Counted from the stretch's first letter, positions 36,125-47,430 are shown. The stretch: DNA of 64,000 bases from Antilocapra americana (GCA_007570785.1 ML662465.1:4785902-4849901); one strand, 5' to 3'. Numbers and translations: made by a program. Notes: generated by a model not told the origin, from the sequence alone.

Positions 36125-36640
36125 GGAGATAGACTCACCCACATAGAAAATAAACTTATGGTTACCAAAGGGGAAAACCAGGGTGGGGGGATACGTTAGG
36201 AGCTTGGGATTAACAGAGACACACTACTATATATAAAATCGATAAACAAAAGGGAGTTTCCCAGGTGGCTCCGTGGTAAAGAATCTACCTGTCAGGCAGG
36301 AGACTCAGGTTTGATTTCTGGGTCAGGAATATCTCCTGGAAAAGGAAACCCACTCCAGTATTCTTGCCTGGGAAATCCCTTGGACAGAGGAGCCTGGCAG
36401 GCTATATTCTATGGGGTCGCAGAAGAATCGGACACAACTTAGCGACTAAACAACAACAAAACAAGGATCTACTGTAAAGCAGAGGGAACTCTATTTAGCA
36501 TCTTGTATTAATAATAATCTCTAATGGAAAAAGAATCTAAAAAGGAATATAGATAATATAAACTGAATTCCTCTGCTGTACACCTGAAACTAACACAACA
36601 TTGTAAATTAACTATCCTTCAATTTTTTGAAAGAAAAAAT
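36125..36640 (+). mobile_element. L1 3' UTR, split by a Bov-A SINE
   Basis: The left part ends at about 36251 ('cttatggttaccaaagggga', 'gagcttgggattaacagaga', 'atataaaatcgataaac'). The right part starts about 36460 ('acaaggatctactgtaaagc', 'cagagggaactctatttagc', 'gtacacctgaaactaacaca', 'aactatccttcaa'). They join as one artiodactyl L1 3' UTR. Confidence 0.88.
36252..36459 (+). mobile_element. Bov-A SINE inside an L1 3' UTR
   Basis: 'gggagtttcccaggtggctc', 'taaagaatctacctgtcagg', 'cactccagtattcttgcctg', 'tctatggggtcgcagaagaa', 'cggacacaacttagcgacta'. A short AAACAA repeat at both sides is the likely TSD. Confidence 0.9.
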
Positions 36641-36689
36641 TAAAAAACAGAAGACGGTTCCAAGAGTGATGAGCATGTATCACGATATC

Positions 36690-36840
36690 CCTCTGGGATA
36701 TGTATCAATGCACAGCCAAACATAAACCCCGTGAGGGCAAGTATCTTCTCCTGTTTTGTTTGTTGGTAGACCCCCCACAAGCCTGGAATAGTGCCTGGCA
36801 CACAGCAGATGTTCAAGAAGTATTGTTAAAGGAAGGAATG
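36690..36840 (+). repeat. L2 LINE 3' end remnant
   Basis: 'cataaaccccgtgagggcaa', 'agtgcctggcacacagcaga' and 'tgttcaagaagtattgttaa' fit the L2 3' end. Confidence 0.7.
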
Positions 36841-37454
36841 ATTGAATTCCTGATAAAACTGAATTGGGGACAATGGTTCTCTTATTCTTCCAGTTATTTA
36901 ATATTTACTAACAGCCTGCTAAGCATCGAGAACACCATTAGATGAGCAGGCACGTTTCCTGACGCTGCATTCCAGGGAGGCAGGAGGACTTTGGACATTA
37001 ATTACAGGGATGATTAATGTAATATTTTAACATCCCCTCCTGTGGTCCTAGGGCTTCCTTCCATGCAGCCGTGGTCACAATCAGAGCATGTTAATCAGCA
37101 TGATTCGTGACACATCATTATTTTCACTGGCTGTGACTATGCCAGAGGGAAGAGTGACCTGCAGTACCGTTCTCAAGAAGCCTCTTAGGAGCACGGGGCA
37201 GGACCATGTTGTCCAAGACCTAATCTGGTCTGGGGGCTTCTGAGAAGGCTTCCTGCAGGAAGAGGCAATCAGACTGAAGTAGGCACACACTGCATGCAGT
37301 GGATCAGATATTTTGCAGGCAATAATATCAATCACCACATTATTTGGAGTAACATGTATCAGACAATGAGTGGTTCTCATTTATTATTTCTCATTCACTT
37401 TTCCTAAGACTTTGGGAAGTCAGTACCATTAAGAACTGCATTTCATAGGGGTGG

Positions 37455-37500
37455 GGGATTAACAGGTACAGACTGTTAGGTATAAAATAAGCTACAAGGG
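37455..37500 (+). mobile_element. L1 3' UTR, left part, split by BovB
   Basis: 'attaacaggtacagactgtt' and 'ataaaataagctacaaggg' belong to the L1 3' UTR that resumes at 38191. Confidence 0.75.
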
Positions 37501-38190
37501 TTAGAGCTCAACATTCAGAAAACTAAGACCGTGGCATCTGGTCCCATTACTTCATGGCAAATAGATGGGGAAACAGTGGCAGACTTTATTTTTTTGGGCT
37601 CCAAAATCACTGCAGATGGTGATTGCACCCATGAAATTAAAAGATGCTTACTCCTTGGAAGGAAAGTTATGACCAACCTAGACAGCATATTAAAAAGCAG
37701 AGACATTACTTTGTCAACAAAGGTCCATCTAGTCAAGGCTATGGTTTTTCTAGTGGTCAGGTATGGATGTGAGAGTAGGACTGTGAAGAAAGCTGAGTAC
37801 TGAAGAATTGATGCTTTTGAACTGTGGTATAGAAGACTCTTGAGAGTCCTTTGGACTGCAAGGAGATCCAACCAGTCTATCCTAAAGGAGATCAGTCCTG
37901 GGTGTTCATTGGAAGGATTGATGTTGAAGCTGAAACTCCAATACTTTGGCCACCTCATGCGAAGAGTTGACTCATTGGAAAAGACCCTGATGCTGGGAAG
38001 GATTCGGGGCAGGAGGAGAAGGGGACAACAGAGGATGAGATGGTTGGATGGCATCACCAACTTGATGGACATGAGTTTGGGTAAACTCCGGGAGTTGGTG
38101 ATGGACAGGGAGGCCTGGTGTGCTGTGATTCATGGGGTCGCAAAGAGTTGGACACAACTGAGCGACTGAACTGAACTGAAGCTACAAGGG
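37489..38190 (+). mobile_element. BovB LINE, 5'-truncated, with perfect 12-bp TSD
   Basis: The body at 37501-38178 begins at 'ttagagctcaacattcagaa' and runs to 'gactgaactgaactg', the BovB tail. AAGCTACAAGGG occurs at 37489-37500 and 38179-38190 without mismatch. It encodes the C-terminal part of the BovB protein after the YADD box, with internal changes that break the frame at 37801-37803 (TGA). It sits inside an L1 3' UTR, so it is younger than that L1. Confidence 0.93.
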
Positions 38191-38350
38191 TATATTACAC
38201 AACTAGGGAATACTGCCAATATTTTATAGTAACTATAAATGGAGTTTAACCTTTAAAAATTGTGAATCACTACAATGTATACCTGCAACTTATATAATAT
38301 TGTATATCAACTATGCTTCAACAATAAACAAACAAATAAAAGTTTTAAAT
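38191..38350 (+). mobile_element. L1 3' UTR, right part, after the BovB insertion
   Basis: 'tatattacacaactagggaa', 'tactgccaatattttatagt', 'tgtatacctgcaacttatat' and 'tatcaactatgcttcaacaa' then an A-rich tail complete the L1 3' UTR started at 37455. Confidence 0.8.
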
Positions 38351-38394
38351 TAATGAATTAAAAAAAAAAGAGTTCTATCTCATAGGTGGCTCAT

Positions 38395-38476
38395 GGAAGG
38401 TAAATGACCTGTGACACCACAAATTTAGTTAGGGACAGGGACAGAGCCAGAATTTGAACCCAGTCTACCTGAACTA
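38395..38476 (+). repeat. MIR SINE remnant, left part, split by BovB
   Basis: 'ggacagagccagaatttgaa' and 'cccagtctacctgaacta' are the MIR core. The right part resumes at 41098 with 'tgaactaaaccggacctcaa'. Confidence 0.65.
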
Positions 38477-41097
38477 GAAGAAATGGAGTAGCCATCATAG
38501 TCAACAAAAGAGTCTCAAATGCAGTATTTGGGTGCAATCTCAAAAATGACAACATGATCTTTATTCATTTCCAAGGTAAACCATTCAATATCACAGTAAT
38601 CCAAGTCTATGCCCTGACCAATTATGCTGAAGAAGCTGAAGTTGAACAGTTCTATGAAGATCTACAAGGTCTTCTAGAACTAACACCCACAAAGATGTCC
38701 TTTTCATTATAGGGGACTGGAATACAAAAGTAGAAAGTCAAGAAATACCTGGAGTAACAGGTAAATTTGGCCATGGAGTACAGAATGAAGCAGAGAAAAA
38801 GCTAACAGAGTTTTGCCGAGAGAACACACTGGTCATAGCAAACACCCTCTTCCAACAACACAAGAGAAGGTGTTTACACATGAACATCACAGATGGTCAA
38901 TACAAAAATCAGATTGATTATATTCTTTGCAGTCAAAGATGGAGAAGCTCTAAACTGTCAGCAAAAGCAAGACTGGGAGCTGACTGTGTCTCAGAACATG
39001 AACTTATTGCCAAATTCAGACTTAAATTGAAGAAAGTAGAGAAAGCCACTAGACCATTCAGGTATCACCTAAATCAAATTCCTTATGACTATACAGTGGA
39101 AGTGAGAAATAGATTTGAGGGATTAGATTGGATAGACAGAGTGCCTGAAGAACTATGGATGAAGGTTCATGACCTTGCACAGGAGGCAGGGAGCAAGACC
39201 ATTCCAAGAAAAAGAAATGCAAAAAGGCAAAATGGTTGTCTGAGGAGGCCTTAAAAACAGCTATGAAAAGAAGAGAAGTGAAAGGCAAAGGAGAAAAGGA
39301 AAGATACACCCATCTGAATTCAGAGTTCCAAAGAATAGCAAGGAGAGATAAGAAACCCTTCCTCAGTGACCAGTGCAAAGAAATAGAGGAAAACAACAGA
39401 ATGGGAAAGACTAGAGATCTCTTCAAGAAAATTAGAGATACCAAGGGAATATTTCATGCAAAGATGGGCACAATAAAGGACAGAAATGGTATAGACCTAA
39501 CAGAGCAGAAGATATTAAGAAGAGATGGCAAGAATACACAGAGGAACTATACAAAAAAGATCTTCATGACCCAGATAATCACGATGGTGTGATTACTCAC
39601 CTAGAGCCAGACATCCTGGAATTTGAAGTCAAATGGGCCTTAGAAAGCATCACTATGAACAAAGCTAGTGGAGGTGATGGAATTCCAGTTGAGCTATTTC
39701 AAATCCTGAAAGGTGATGCTGTGAAAGTGCTGCACTCAACATGCCAGCAAATTTGGAAAACTCAGCAGTGGCCACAGGACTGGAAAAGGTCAGTTTTCAT
39801 TCCAATCCCAAAGAAGGGCAATGCCAAAGAAAGTTCAAACTACCACACAATTGCACTCATCTCACATGCTAGCGAAGTAATGCTAAAAACTCTCCAAGCT
39901 AGGTTTCAACAGTATGTGAACTGAGAACTTCCAGGTGTTCAAGCTGGATTTAGAAAAAGCAGAAGAAACAGAGATCAAATTGACATCTGTTGGATCACTG
40001 AAAACGCAAGAAAGCTCTAGAAAAACATCTACTTCTGCTTTATTGACTATGCCAAAGCCTTTGATTGTGTGGACCACATCAAACTATGGAAAATTCTTAA
40101 AGAGATGGGAATATCACCACCCGACCAGCCTCCTGAGAAATCTGTAAGCAGGTCAAGAAGCAACAGTTAGAACTGGACATGAAAAAACAGATTGGTTCCA
40201 AATCAGGAAAGGAATATTGTCACTCTGCTTATTTAACTTATATGCAGAGTCCATCATGAGAAATGCTGGACTGGGTGAAGCACAAATTAAGATTGCTGGG
40301 AGAAATATCAATAACCTTAGAAATGTAGATGATACCACGCTTATGGCAGAAAGTGAAGAAGAACTACAGAGCCTCTTGATGAAAGTGAAAGAGGAGAGTG
40401 AAAAAGTTGGCTTAAAACTTAACATTCAGAAAACTAAGATCATGGTGTCTGGTCCCAACACTTCATGGCAAATAGATGGGTAAACAGTGGAAACAGTGAC
40501 AGACTTTATTTTGGGGGGCTCCAAAATCACTGCAGTTGGTGACTGCAGCCATAAAACTAAAAGACACTTGCTCCTTGGAAGAAAAGTTATGACCAACCTA
40601 GACAGCTTATAAAAAGCAGAGACTTACTTTTCGTGCAAAGGTCCATCTAGTCAAAGCTATGGTTTTTCCAGTAGTCATGTAAGAATGTGAGAGTTGGACT
40701 ATAAAGAAAGCTGAGCGCCAAAGAATTGATGGTTTTGAACTGTGGTGTTGGAGAATACTCTTGAGAGTCCCTTGAACAGCAAGGAGAGCCAACCAGTCCA
40801 TCCTAAAGGAAATCAGTCCTAAATATTCATTGGAAAGAGTGATGCTGAGGCTGAAACTCCAATACTTTGGCCACCTGATGCAAAGAACTGACTCATTTGA
40901 AAAGACCCTGATGTTGGGAAAGATTGAAGGCAGGAGGAAAAAGAGATGACAGAGGATGAGATGGTTGGATGGCATCACCGACTCACTGGACGTGAGTTTG
41001 GGTAAACTCTGGGAGTTGGTGATGGACAGGGAGGCCTGGCATGCTGTGGTCCATGGGGTCGCAAGGAGTCCAACACGACTGAGCGACTGAACTGAAT
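38477..41097 (+). mobile_element. BovB LINE, 2.6 kb, lacking the 5' end, decayed
   Basis: This is the longest BovB copy here. It starts in the endonuclease domain (ITVIQVYALTNYAEEAE at 38590-38640) and continues through 'NQIDYILCSQRW', the RT palm (NKASGGDGIPVELFQI, VFIPIPKKGNAKESSNY), to the tail. The frame is broken many times: stops near 38711 and 39254, frameshifts at about 39250, 39590 and 39925. The usual KGVRQG box is reduced to KGI followed by a short deletion near 40213-40220, and YADD has become NVDD at 40324-40335. TGAACTA at 38470-38476 and 41098-41104 is a plausible 7-bp TSD. The copy is dead as an enzyme source. Confidence 0.92.
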
Positions 41098-41150
41098 TGA
41101 ACTAAACCGGACCTCAAGGTCTCTGCCTTTATACACTCCACTTGTCAGAG
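41098..41150 (+). repeat. MIR SINE remnant, right part, after BovB
   Basis: 'gacctcaaggtctctgcctt' continues the MIR interrupted at 38476. Confidence 0.5.
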
Positions 41151-42235
41151 CTCCAGAAGAATCCTCCAGGAGTTTAGGTGGCTGGGGAAATGAAAATGCT
41201 CACCCCTGACTTGGCTGGAGGATCAGAGACAGCAAGAGAGGCCTGGGGCCAGAGGGAGCCTTGGGTACAGGAGGGTAGCTCCCATCCTATGCTCGGCTTC
41301 TGCCTAGATATGAGAGGCTTCCCTGGACTCCTGCAGGGAGCTCTGAGCTGAGCTCCCCACCCCTCGGTGTGGTCTCCTGGCCTCACCATTTCCTCTCTCA
41401 TCAAGTCCAGGGATAGCCGTGGGCAACATAGATCCAGAAACTTAGAACTCTTAGGGAGAAAGTCCCTGACACACACACTTCTAAAGCAAGAGAGCTTTTG
41501 CAGCCTCTTTCTCCTCCAGCCTCACCACAGAAATACTGCAAGCTGAGCAGATCCTCCCAGGAGTTGCCTGGGCAGGGCAGGGCTCAAAGTGCTGGACTGT
41601 GTGTATGCAGCTTATTTCCCATTTCTCTCTGCTCCCCCACGGGTACCCAGAGCCGTTTTTCCTTCCCTAGCCCTCACCAAGGCAGAAACAGTGACTCCAC
41701 TAAGATGTAAAGAGTAGGCTGAAGACAGGGTTTTTCTGCTCCCAGATTCCCCAGGAGGCCAGGGCTGAGACAAGAGCAGCGAGAGCCATGCCCAGAGCTG
41801 AATGTGTAGCGGGAGTGAAGGCGGGTAGACGCCGAGCCGTCAGCTGGGAGGACCCCCCAGGACACAGGAGGGGCTCAGTGCTGCGAGTGTGGACAGACCT
41901 CCTGTCCCGTCACCACTGGTCAATGTACCGTCTAACAATCCTGAATACTTGTGAACACTCCGTCCCACCCAAACACCACCACCCAAGACCACAGGAGAGG
42001 GGCCCTGGGCTTCCTGAATGCCAGTGAAGCGCCCTGCCTGGAGGAGGAGCAAGATGGATGTCTGGGAATTTCCCCAGGCCCCAGGGTACACCCCATATGT
42101 CTGTTTCAACTACCCCCATTCTACAGACAAACAACCTGAAGCTCAGAGAGATGAACCTGCTCGAGCAATGACTGTTTAGTCCCTGTTCGATGCATGAGAC
42201 AGGGCGCTCAGGGCCAATGTGCTGGGACGACCTTG

Positions 42236-42384
42236 AGGGATGTGATGGGAAGGGAGGTGGGAGGCGGGTTCAGGATGGGGGACACGTGTACACCCGTGGC
42301 TGATTCGTGTCGATGTATGGCGAAAGCCACTACAATACTGTAAAGTAATTAGCCTCCAATTAAAATAAATTAATTAATTAAAAA
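42236..42384 (+). mobile_element. Ruminant L1 3' end fragment
   Basis: 'gggaagggaggtgggaggcg', 'acacgtgtacacccgtggct', 'gattcgtgtcgatgtatggc', 'ctgtaaagtaattagcctcc' and 'aattaaaataaattaatt' are the last 150 bp of a ruminant L1 3' UTR, related to the one ending at 63267. Confidence 0.88.
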
Positions 42385-42394
42385 ATGCAAATCT

Positions 42395-42790
42395 GACCAG
42401 GCTACTCAAATGCCTTAAGTCCCTCAGTGGCTCCCTCAAGTGAAACAATTCCATGACCACGTCCTATTCTGTTTCCCTGTGGCTATTCTTTTCCCACTGC
42501 CTGTAGTGTCCTCCCACACTCGCTCACTGCCCTGAGAATCTAAGATTCAGCTCAGATGTCACCTTTGTCTATATCCCTCAGTGATCCACTCCTCTGGACC
42601 ATGGGACTGCTTTGCAGCTCTGTCAGGTACTTTATGCAAATGTTTCCTAACTTCAATCACCATTCATGTGCCTTTTTTTTCCCCCGACCACATAAACTGG
42701 TATTTCACCAGTATTTTTAAAACCTGGTCACATCTTTACTTAATCACACTTATCTATAAAGGAAACTCTGGATCACCACCATTAATGGCA
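42395..42790 (+). repeat. L2 LINE 3' end remnant
   Basis: 'ccctcagtggctccctcaag', 'ctgtttccctgtggctattc', 'attcagctcagatgtcacct' fit L2, with diverged sequence after 42600. Confidence 0.6.
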
Positions 42791-43600
42791 AGCCTATCGC
42801 ATCCTTAAATGAAAGATGAGCAGAAACATAAATATGAACAAAGCAGCGCTAGGAGATTCTAGCTGGATGCTACTGGCTGCTGAAAGTACGAGCCAGACCC
42901 TACATTTTCTCTTTCCTTGCTTAAGGAAAATGATATTACCGTCTGAGCTATCATTTGCGGTCAACAAGTAATTAGAAAGACTAAGAGAAAACATAAAAAG
43001 AGAGACTAGCCTTATTATGTTGCAATTTTATTTTATTTCACATCGCATCTACTTACCACCTTTGAAAACTCAAATTACTAAACTAAAATCATCTTGCAAA
43101 TCATCAGTTCTATGTGCTTTACATCTTAGAAAATATTGTTGCATTTGTAGTTACAGTTATTTTTGTGTGTGAAGATTCTCAGTGCCTTGCCCTGTCCTAA
43201 GCTACAGGGGTGGGGGGAAGTAAGCCAGTACCAGAAGACCATTCACACAAACGAATAGTGTGGCTGTGTCCCAATAAACTTTTACTCATAAAAACAGGTG
43301 GTGGGCCCAGCACTGGTAGTTTGCTGATCCTTGTTCTAGAACATGTATTTCAAAAAAGATCGGTAAAAATCAAGAGTGACTACATTACCAAAAGTGGCTG
43401 AAGTTTAACTTGGAAATGGACCCTGGCATACTTTTCAGTTCTTCCAGATTTTCTGATTGGGCAGGGCACCTATCTGGCCACAGCTGATTGGATCAGAGGT
43501 AGAGAACTGATTGAGGCTGAGCCAATCAGATTCTCTCATTTAAGAAAGTGGAAATAGGATACTCCCACCAGTCGGTCTGGGTTCCTCAAGAGAGAGAGGA

Positions 43601-43666
43601 AAGTGGTCTTTTCCTACACTTGATCTTAGCCAAAAGGCCAAGAAGCGATAAGTGGTCCTTTCCTAC
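43601..43666 (-). pseudogene. Truncated U2 snRNA pseudogene with 17-bp TSD
   Basis: On the minus strand 43649-43614 reads as the first 36 nt of U2 snRNA (ATCGCTTCTTGGCCTTTTGG then CTAAGATCAAGTGTAG), with one change, C to T at U2 position 10, that turns the CG into TG. Everything after about nucleotide 36 of U2 is missing and there is no A tail. AAGTGGTCTTTTCCTAC (43601-43617) and AAGTGGTCCTTTCCTAC (43650-43666) flank it and differ at one base; the last four bases of the left copy also match U2, so the junction has 4-nt microhomology. It cannot be functional: no Sm site, no 3' stems and no snRNA promoter. Confidence 0.93.
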
Positions 43667-44004
43667 CACACACAGACAAAGAAAAATGGTCCAGATGTGG
43701 TGGTGGGGGTGTGGGGTGAGGACAAGAATGTCAGGGAATGACCAAAGGCTTTGCTTTCCAGTTCTTGGTTTCGATCTCTCAGGAGGTTTGGCTGTTCCCA
43801 TAGAAACCTCATATCTCGCCAGTAAAGTTATTATTTTATTTATACTACCTTGAGTGGATTTTTATTTCTTAAAGATCCTGTAAGACAAAATTATTGCTTG
43901 AGGAGCTCAAATTCTTAATACAAAATAAACATTTTGGGAAGGCAAATAGCATCAGGTTAGTACGTGACCTAAAACAAGGCAAATTCCATTCTTTATAAAC
44001 AACA

Positions 44005-44105
44005 GTGCTTCCAGTATTCTTGCCTGGAAAACCCGATGGGCAGAGGAGCCTGGCAGCCTACGGTCCATGGGCTCCCAAAGAGTCAGGCACCACTGAGCAC
44101 ACACA
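44005..44105 (+). mobile_element. Bov-A SINE 3' fragment
   Basis: 'ccagtattcttgcctggaaa', 'acccgatgggcagaggagcc', 'cccaaagagtcaggcaccac', 'tgagcacac'. ACAGT lies at both sides. Confidence 0.85.
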
Positions 44106-44277
44106 GTACAGAGAGCTGCCTATATCAGGGTTACATGGGGGTATCTGTTTACAAGACAAGATTTCAAGTGCCCCCTCTGGTCTAGAAGCTCTGACTGTGG
44201 CCTGGGAGTGAGCATTTTAACAAGCACCTCCTCTTGATTCTAACTACTCAATCTGTTGCTCTGAGAACTGTGTGTGT

Positions 44278-44473
44278 GTCTGTGTGTCAGTTGCTCAGTC
44301 ATGACTGACTCTTTGCGACCCGATGGACTATAGCTCTCTAGGCTCCTCTGTTCCTGGAAACACCACAGTGGTTTGCCATTTCCTTCTCCAGGGAATCTTC
44401 TGGACCCAGGGATCAAACGCAGGTCTCCCACATTGTGGGCAGAGTCTTTACCATCTGAGCCACCAGGGAAGCT
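44278..44473 (-). mobile_element. Bov-tA SINE
   Basis: Reverse copy: 'cagttgctcagtcatgactg', 'actctttgcgacccgatgga', 'cagggatcaaacgcaggtct', 'tttaccatctgagccaccag'. Confidence 0.91.
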
Positions 44474-44496
44474 GCTGAAGGTCCAAGATATTCGCT

Positions 44497-44550
44497 ATTT
44501 CTCAAAGGGCAGAGTCTGTGCCCTGTCCCCGTGACTGTGGGTAGCCTTGG
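44497..44550 (+). repeat. Possible MLT1 LTR fragment, similar to 44815-44867
   Basis: 'aagggcagagtctgtgccct' with 'tccccgtgactgtggg' repeats the block at 44824-44860 with a few differences. Either a local duplication or a second LTR fragment. Confidence 0.5.
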
Positions 44551-44814
44551 AGGTACTATCAAATCTACTCATTTAATATAAGAGCGAGGACGTTCCACAG
44601 GTAAAACAGAATTCTTTTACGTTTCCCAACACTTTTTCTGCAGTCAAGGGAACTGCAAGACAAGTCAAGTTAATATTAACATAATCAAGCTTTCCTTTCA
44701 ATAGGAATCCTTCTGTCCTTGGAGGGCTTTTTGAGAGCTTCCTGAGAGCTTTCCCCACATCACGAAGGAAGTGACATTCTGTGGCAATTTCAAAACGTGT
44801 CTATAGAGATTTGC

Positions 44815-45415
44815 TCTTTCTCTAAGGGCAGAGTCTGTGCCCTATCCCCTTGAATGTGGGCAGCCTGTGACCGCTCCAGTGACGGGAACACTGCATGACT
44901 CGGGAGGCAGCAGCTTCTCTCAGTTTCTCCTGGGACACCTGCCTTTGGAGCCCTGAGGCCACTGCGCCAGCAAGGCTACAGGATGAGGCCACGTGGAGAG
45001 GAGAGGCCTGGAGAAGACGCAAAGAGCCTGCTGCCCAGACAGCACTGGGCACTCCAGCCCCAGCCGTCCCAGCTCCACCCAGGACTGACCCCCAAATCAC
45101 AACCAACCAGGGGCTGTTCCCAATCTTCTGATGCTCAGAAACCATGAGAGGTAATAATAATATATGAGTGGTATTGTTTTGGGGTCTTTGGGCTTCTCTG
45201 GTGGCTCAGACGGTAAAGAATCTGCCTGCAGTGTGGAAGACCCGGGTTTGATCCCTGGGTCGGGAAGATCCCCTGGAGAAGGGAATGGCTACCCACTCCA
45301 GTATTCTTGCCTGGAGAATTCCATGCACAGAGGAGCCTGGCCAGCTACAGTTGTTGTTTTAGACCTCTGAGTTTGGGGACAATTTGTGGTACAACAGGAG
45401 GCAACTAGAATAGAT
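44815..45415 (+). mobile_element. MLT1-type MaLR LTR remnant, split by a Bov-A SINE
   Basis: 'agtctgtgccctatcccctt' and 'gaatgtgggcagcctgtgac' open the LTR, 'aggatgaggccacgtggaga' lies in the middle, and 'ttgttgttttagacctctga' and 'gtttggggacaatttgtggt' close it after the SINE at 45190-45352. This is a solo non-coding LTR remnant of an ancient ERVL-MaLR element; no viral genes are visible. Confidence 0.65.
45190..45352 (+). mobile_element. Bov-A SINE inside an MLT1-type LTR
   Basis: 'gggcttctctggtggctcag', 'acggtaaagaatctgcctgc', 'gatccctgggtcgggaagat', 'tacccactccagtattcttg', 'gaggagcctggccagctaca'. The usual 'gtcgcaaagagtcgg' end is missing. Confidence 0.9.
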
Positions 45416-46194
45416 TCATCTAAGTTCGCATGTGCCCTAAAGCAACCCAGTCTTGTCAGCTGCGGCCCCTGTTACCTGGCTTTATTTATGTCCTATGTTT
45501 AGTTATGCACACTCTTTTCAATCAAAAAATGTTTAAGGCTTCAGTTGAGATGGGTAATGGAAATGGAATTCATTCTGCCTTCCAAATGAATCACATCACC
45601 TTCCCTAGTTTCATCCAGGACTTAGAAGACTGGCCAATTCATTCATTTGTTCAGTAAACACAAATTAAGCGTCTGTGATATTCTGGGCACTGGGGATGCA
45701 AAATGACAATGCCTTCAGGAAGCTTACACACCAGCACAAATGATCCCCATTCAATTATGATTAAACTCCTGAAAGAGAAGTACATGGTGCCCATGGTGAG
45801 TGTTCGCATGGAGGACTTAACCTGATTTGGTGGGCCCACAAAAGATGCCCTGGGGAAGTGATGGTTAAGCTGAGACCTGGAGAACTGCCAGGACTAGCAA
45901 GATGGAGATAGGGGAGGCATATTCCGGCCAACGGGAAGCAAACTGGGTTCCCTTCAAATTAACCAACCCTGGATCCATCAACCTTGATAGGAAGTGAGTG
46001 CTCAAGCTCTAGAATTCAAATTCCAAATTCTAACTCCCGGCTCTCTGAGATGTAGCAAACAATTGTCTGCGTCAAGGGGTGGGGGTGGGGTGTGGACAGA
46101 GAACAGGGGACGTTCAAAGTGAATGGGCCCGTGTATGTGCCAGGAAGAAAGGAGGCAATGCTGGGGGGACCAGCATACACGGGAAGGTGGCTGG

Positions 46195-46415
46195 TTTGGG
46201 GCTGATAATGATAACCACCCCTACCTCTTATTTACACAGGGCATCGTCTCATGTAATTCCACCCAGCTGTAGGGCAGGTGCTGCCTACTGCTGCTCACAG
46301 AAGAGGAAGCCAGGGCTTAGAGAAGCGAGGTGAGTAGTCCAGAGCCACTCCACTAGGAAGTGACCCTTGGAGGTCATCTGTCTCCGACGTCCAGGCCCTT
46401 AACCATCTGATTCTC
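46195..46415 (+). repeat. MIR SINE remnant
   Basis: 'gcatcgtctcatgtaattcc', 'cagaagaggaagccagggct', 'tagagaagcgaggtgagtag' and 'gtccaggcccttaacc' fit a sense MIR. Confidence 0.6.
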
Positions 46416-47279
46416 TGAGCCCTACGAATCAAGGGCTGAGTCATGAGGCTGCACCGCCTGCATATTACTGCTGGAGTGTTTCAAATCTGACTCCAGATCC
46501 TGGCCCTGCTCTCCTTTCCCTACCCACCTCACTTGTTGAGGCTATGGCCCCTATGGCCTAACTCATGGCCAAAGACAGAACAGTAGGTCATGTCTCCATT
46601 TCTTATTCAGCCACTAACAAATCAGTCATCTACTTGTCGAGATGAGCTTAGTCTGAGTTAGTGCTGCAGCCATGATTTCAGTTCATCCATCCAGTCCATG
46701 AGCTCTCCCGGGAATTCCGTGCCAGCCGTGATGCTAGGCACTGGTGATGCGCCCATAAACAGGACAGACATGGCCCTACCTCTAAGCAGTAAGTGGCTGA
46801 GAAGATCTTACCCCCCATCCACCTGTGCCCTCAAGTAGTGTTGGAACAAGAGAAAGAAATGGCAGAAAAACAGCTCTAGCACCAGCCAATGGTGATGGCC
46901 ATGCTCTAAAATATTCCTTTCTGTAGACATGATTTTTCATTGTCTGCAGTTTCTGAAGCTTCCACTTCAGTTAATACCAACATCGAGGGCGTGGGCTGTT
47001 TGTTCAGCTGTCCCTCCATCTCCCGGGTGAGGATTCTAAACAGACTGAAAGGCTGTGCTGGAGTGATGTTCTTATCAAATTCCAAGCCACATCTGTTCCC
47101 CGAGAATCTTTTGGGAGAGATGTGATAAACAGCAGCAGCTCCAATGACAGCAGATAAAATAGAGAGTAGCCCAGGGATTCCTAACTGGAAAGTTGGTGGA
47201 GACGAACTTTACTGGGAAATCCAAACAGCAAAATGTGCCTGGGACCTTGGCTCTTGGGGGACGGGACGAGAAAGCATTA

Positions 47280-47430
47280 TGGTTAGGGCATGGACTTTAG
47301 AAACAGGAGACCTGGTAAATATCCAAGTTCTACCACAGACTAGCGGAGCGACCTCGGGAAAGTCACCTACCTTTTCTGAACCTTAATTGCCTTATCTATA
47401 AAACAGGGACACTATCAATGCTCAGCGCTG
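47280..47430 (-). repeat. MIR SINE remnant
   Basis: 'agggcatggactttagaaac', 'ggagcgacctcgggaaagtc', 'gaaccttaattgccttatct', 'ataaaacagggacactatca' is reverse MIR. Confidence 0.7.

Noticed and set aside
41770..41910. Possible CpG island or promoter
   Set aside because: A few CpGs occur but density is well short of an island and no transcript start features are visible.
43614..43649. Possible functional U2 snRNA gene
   Set aside because: Only the first 36 nt are present, with no Sm site, 3' stems or snRNA promoter, and it is flanked by a TSD.
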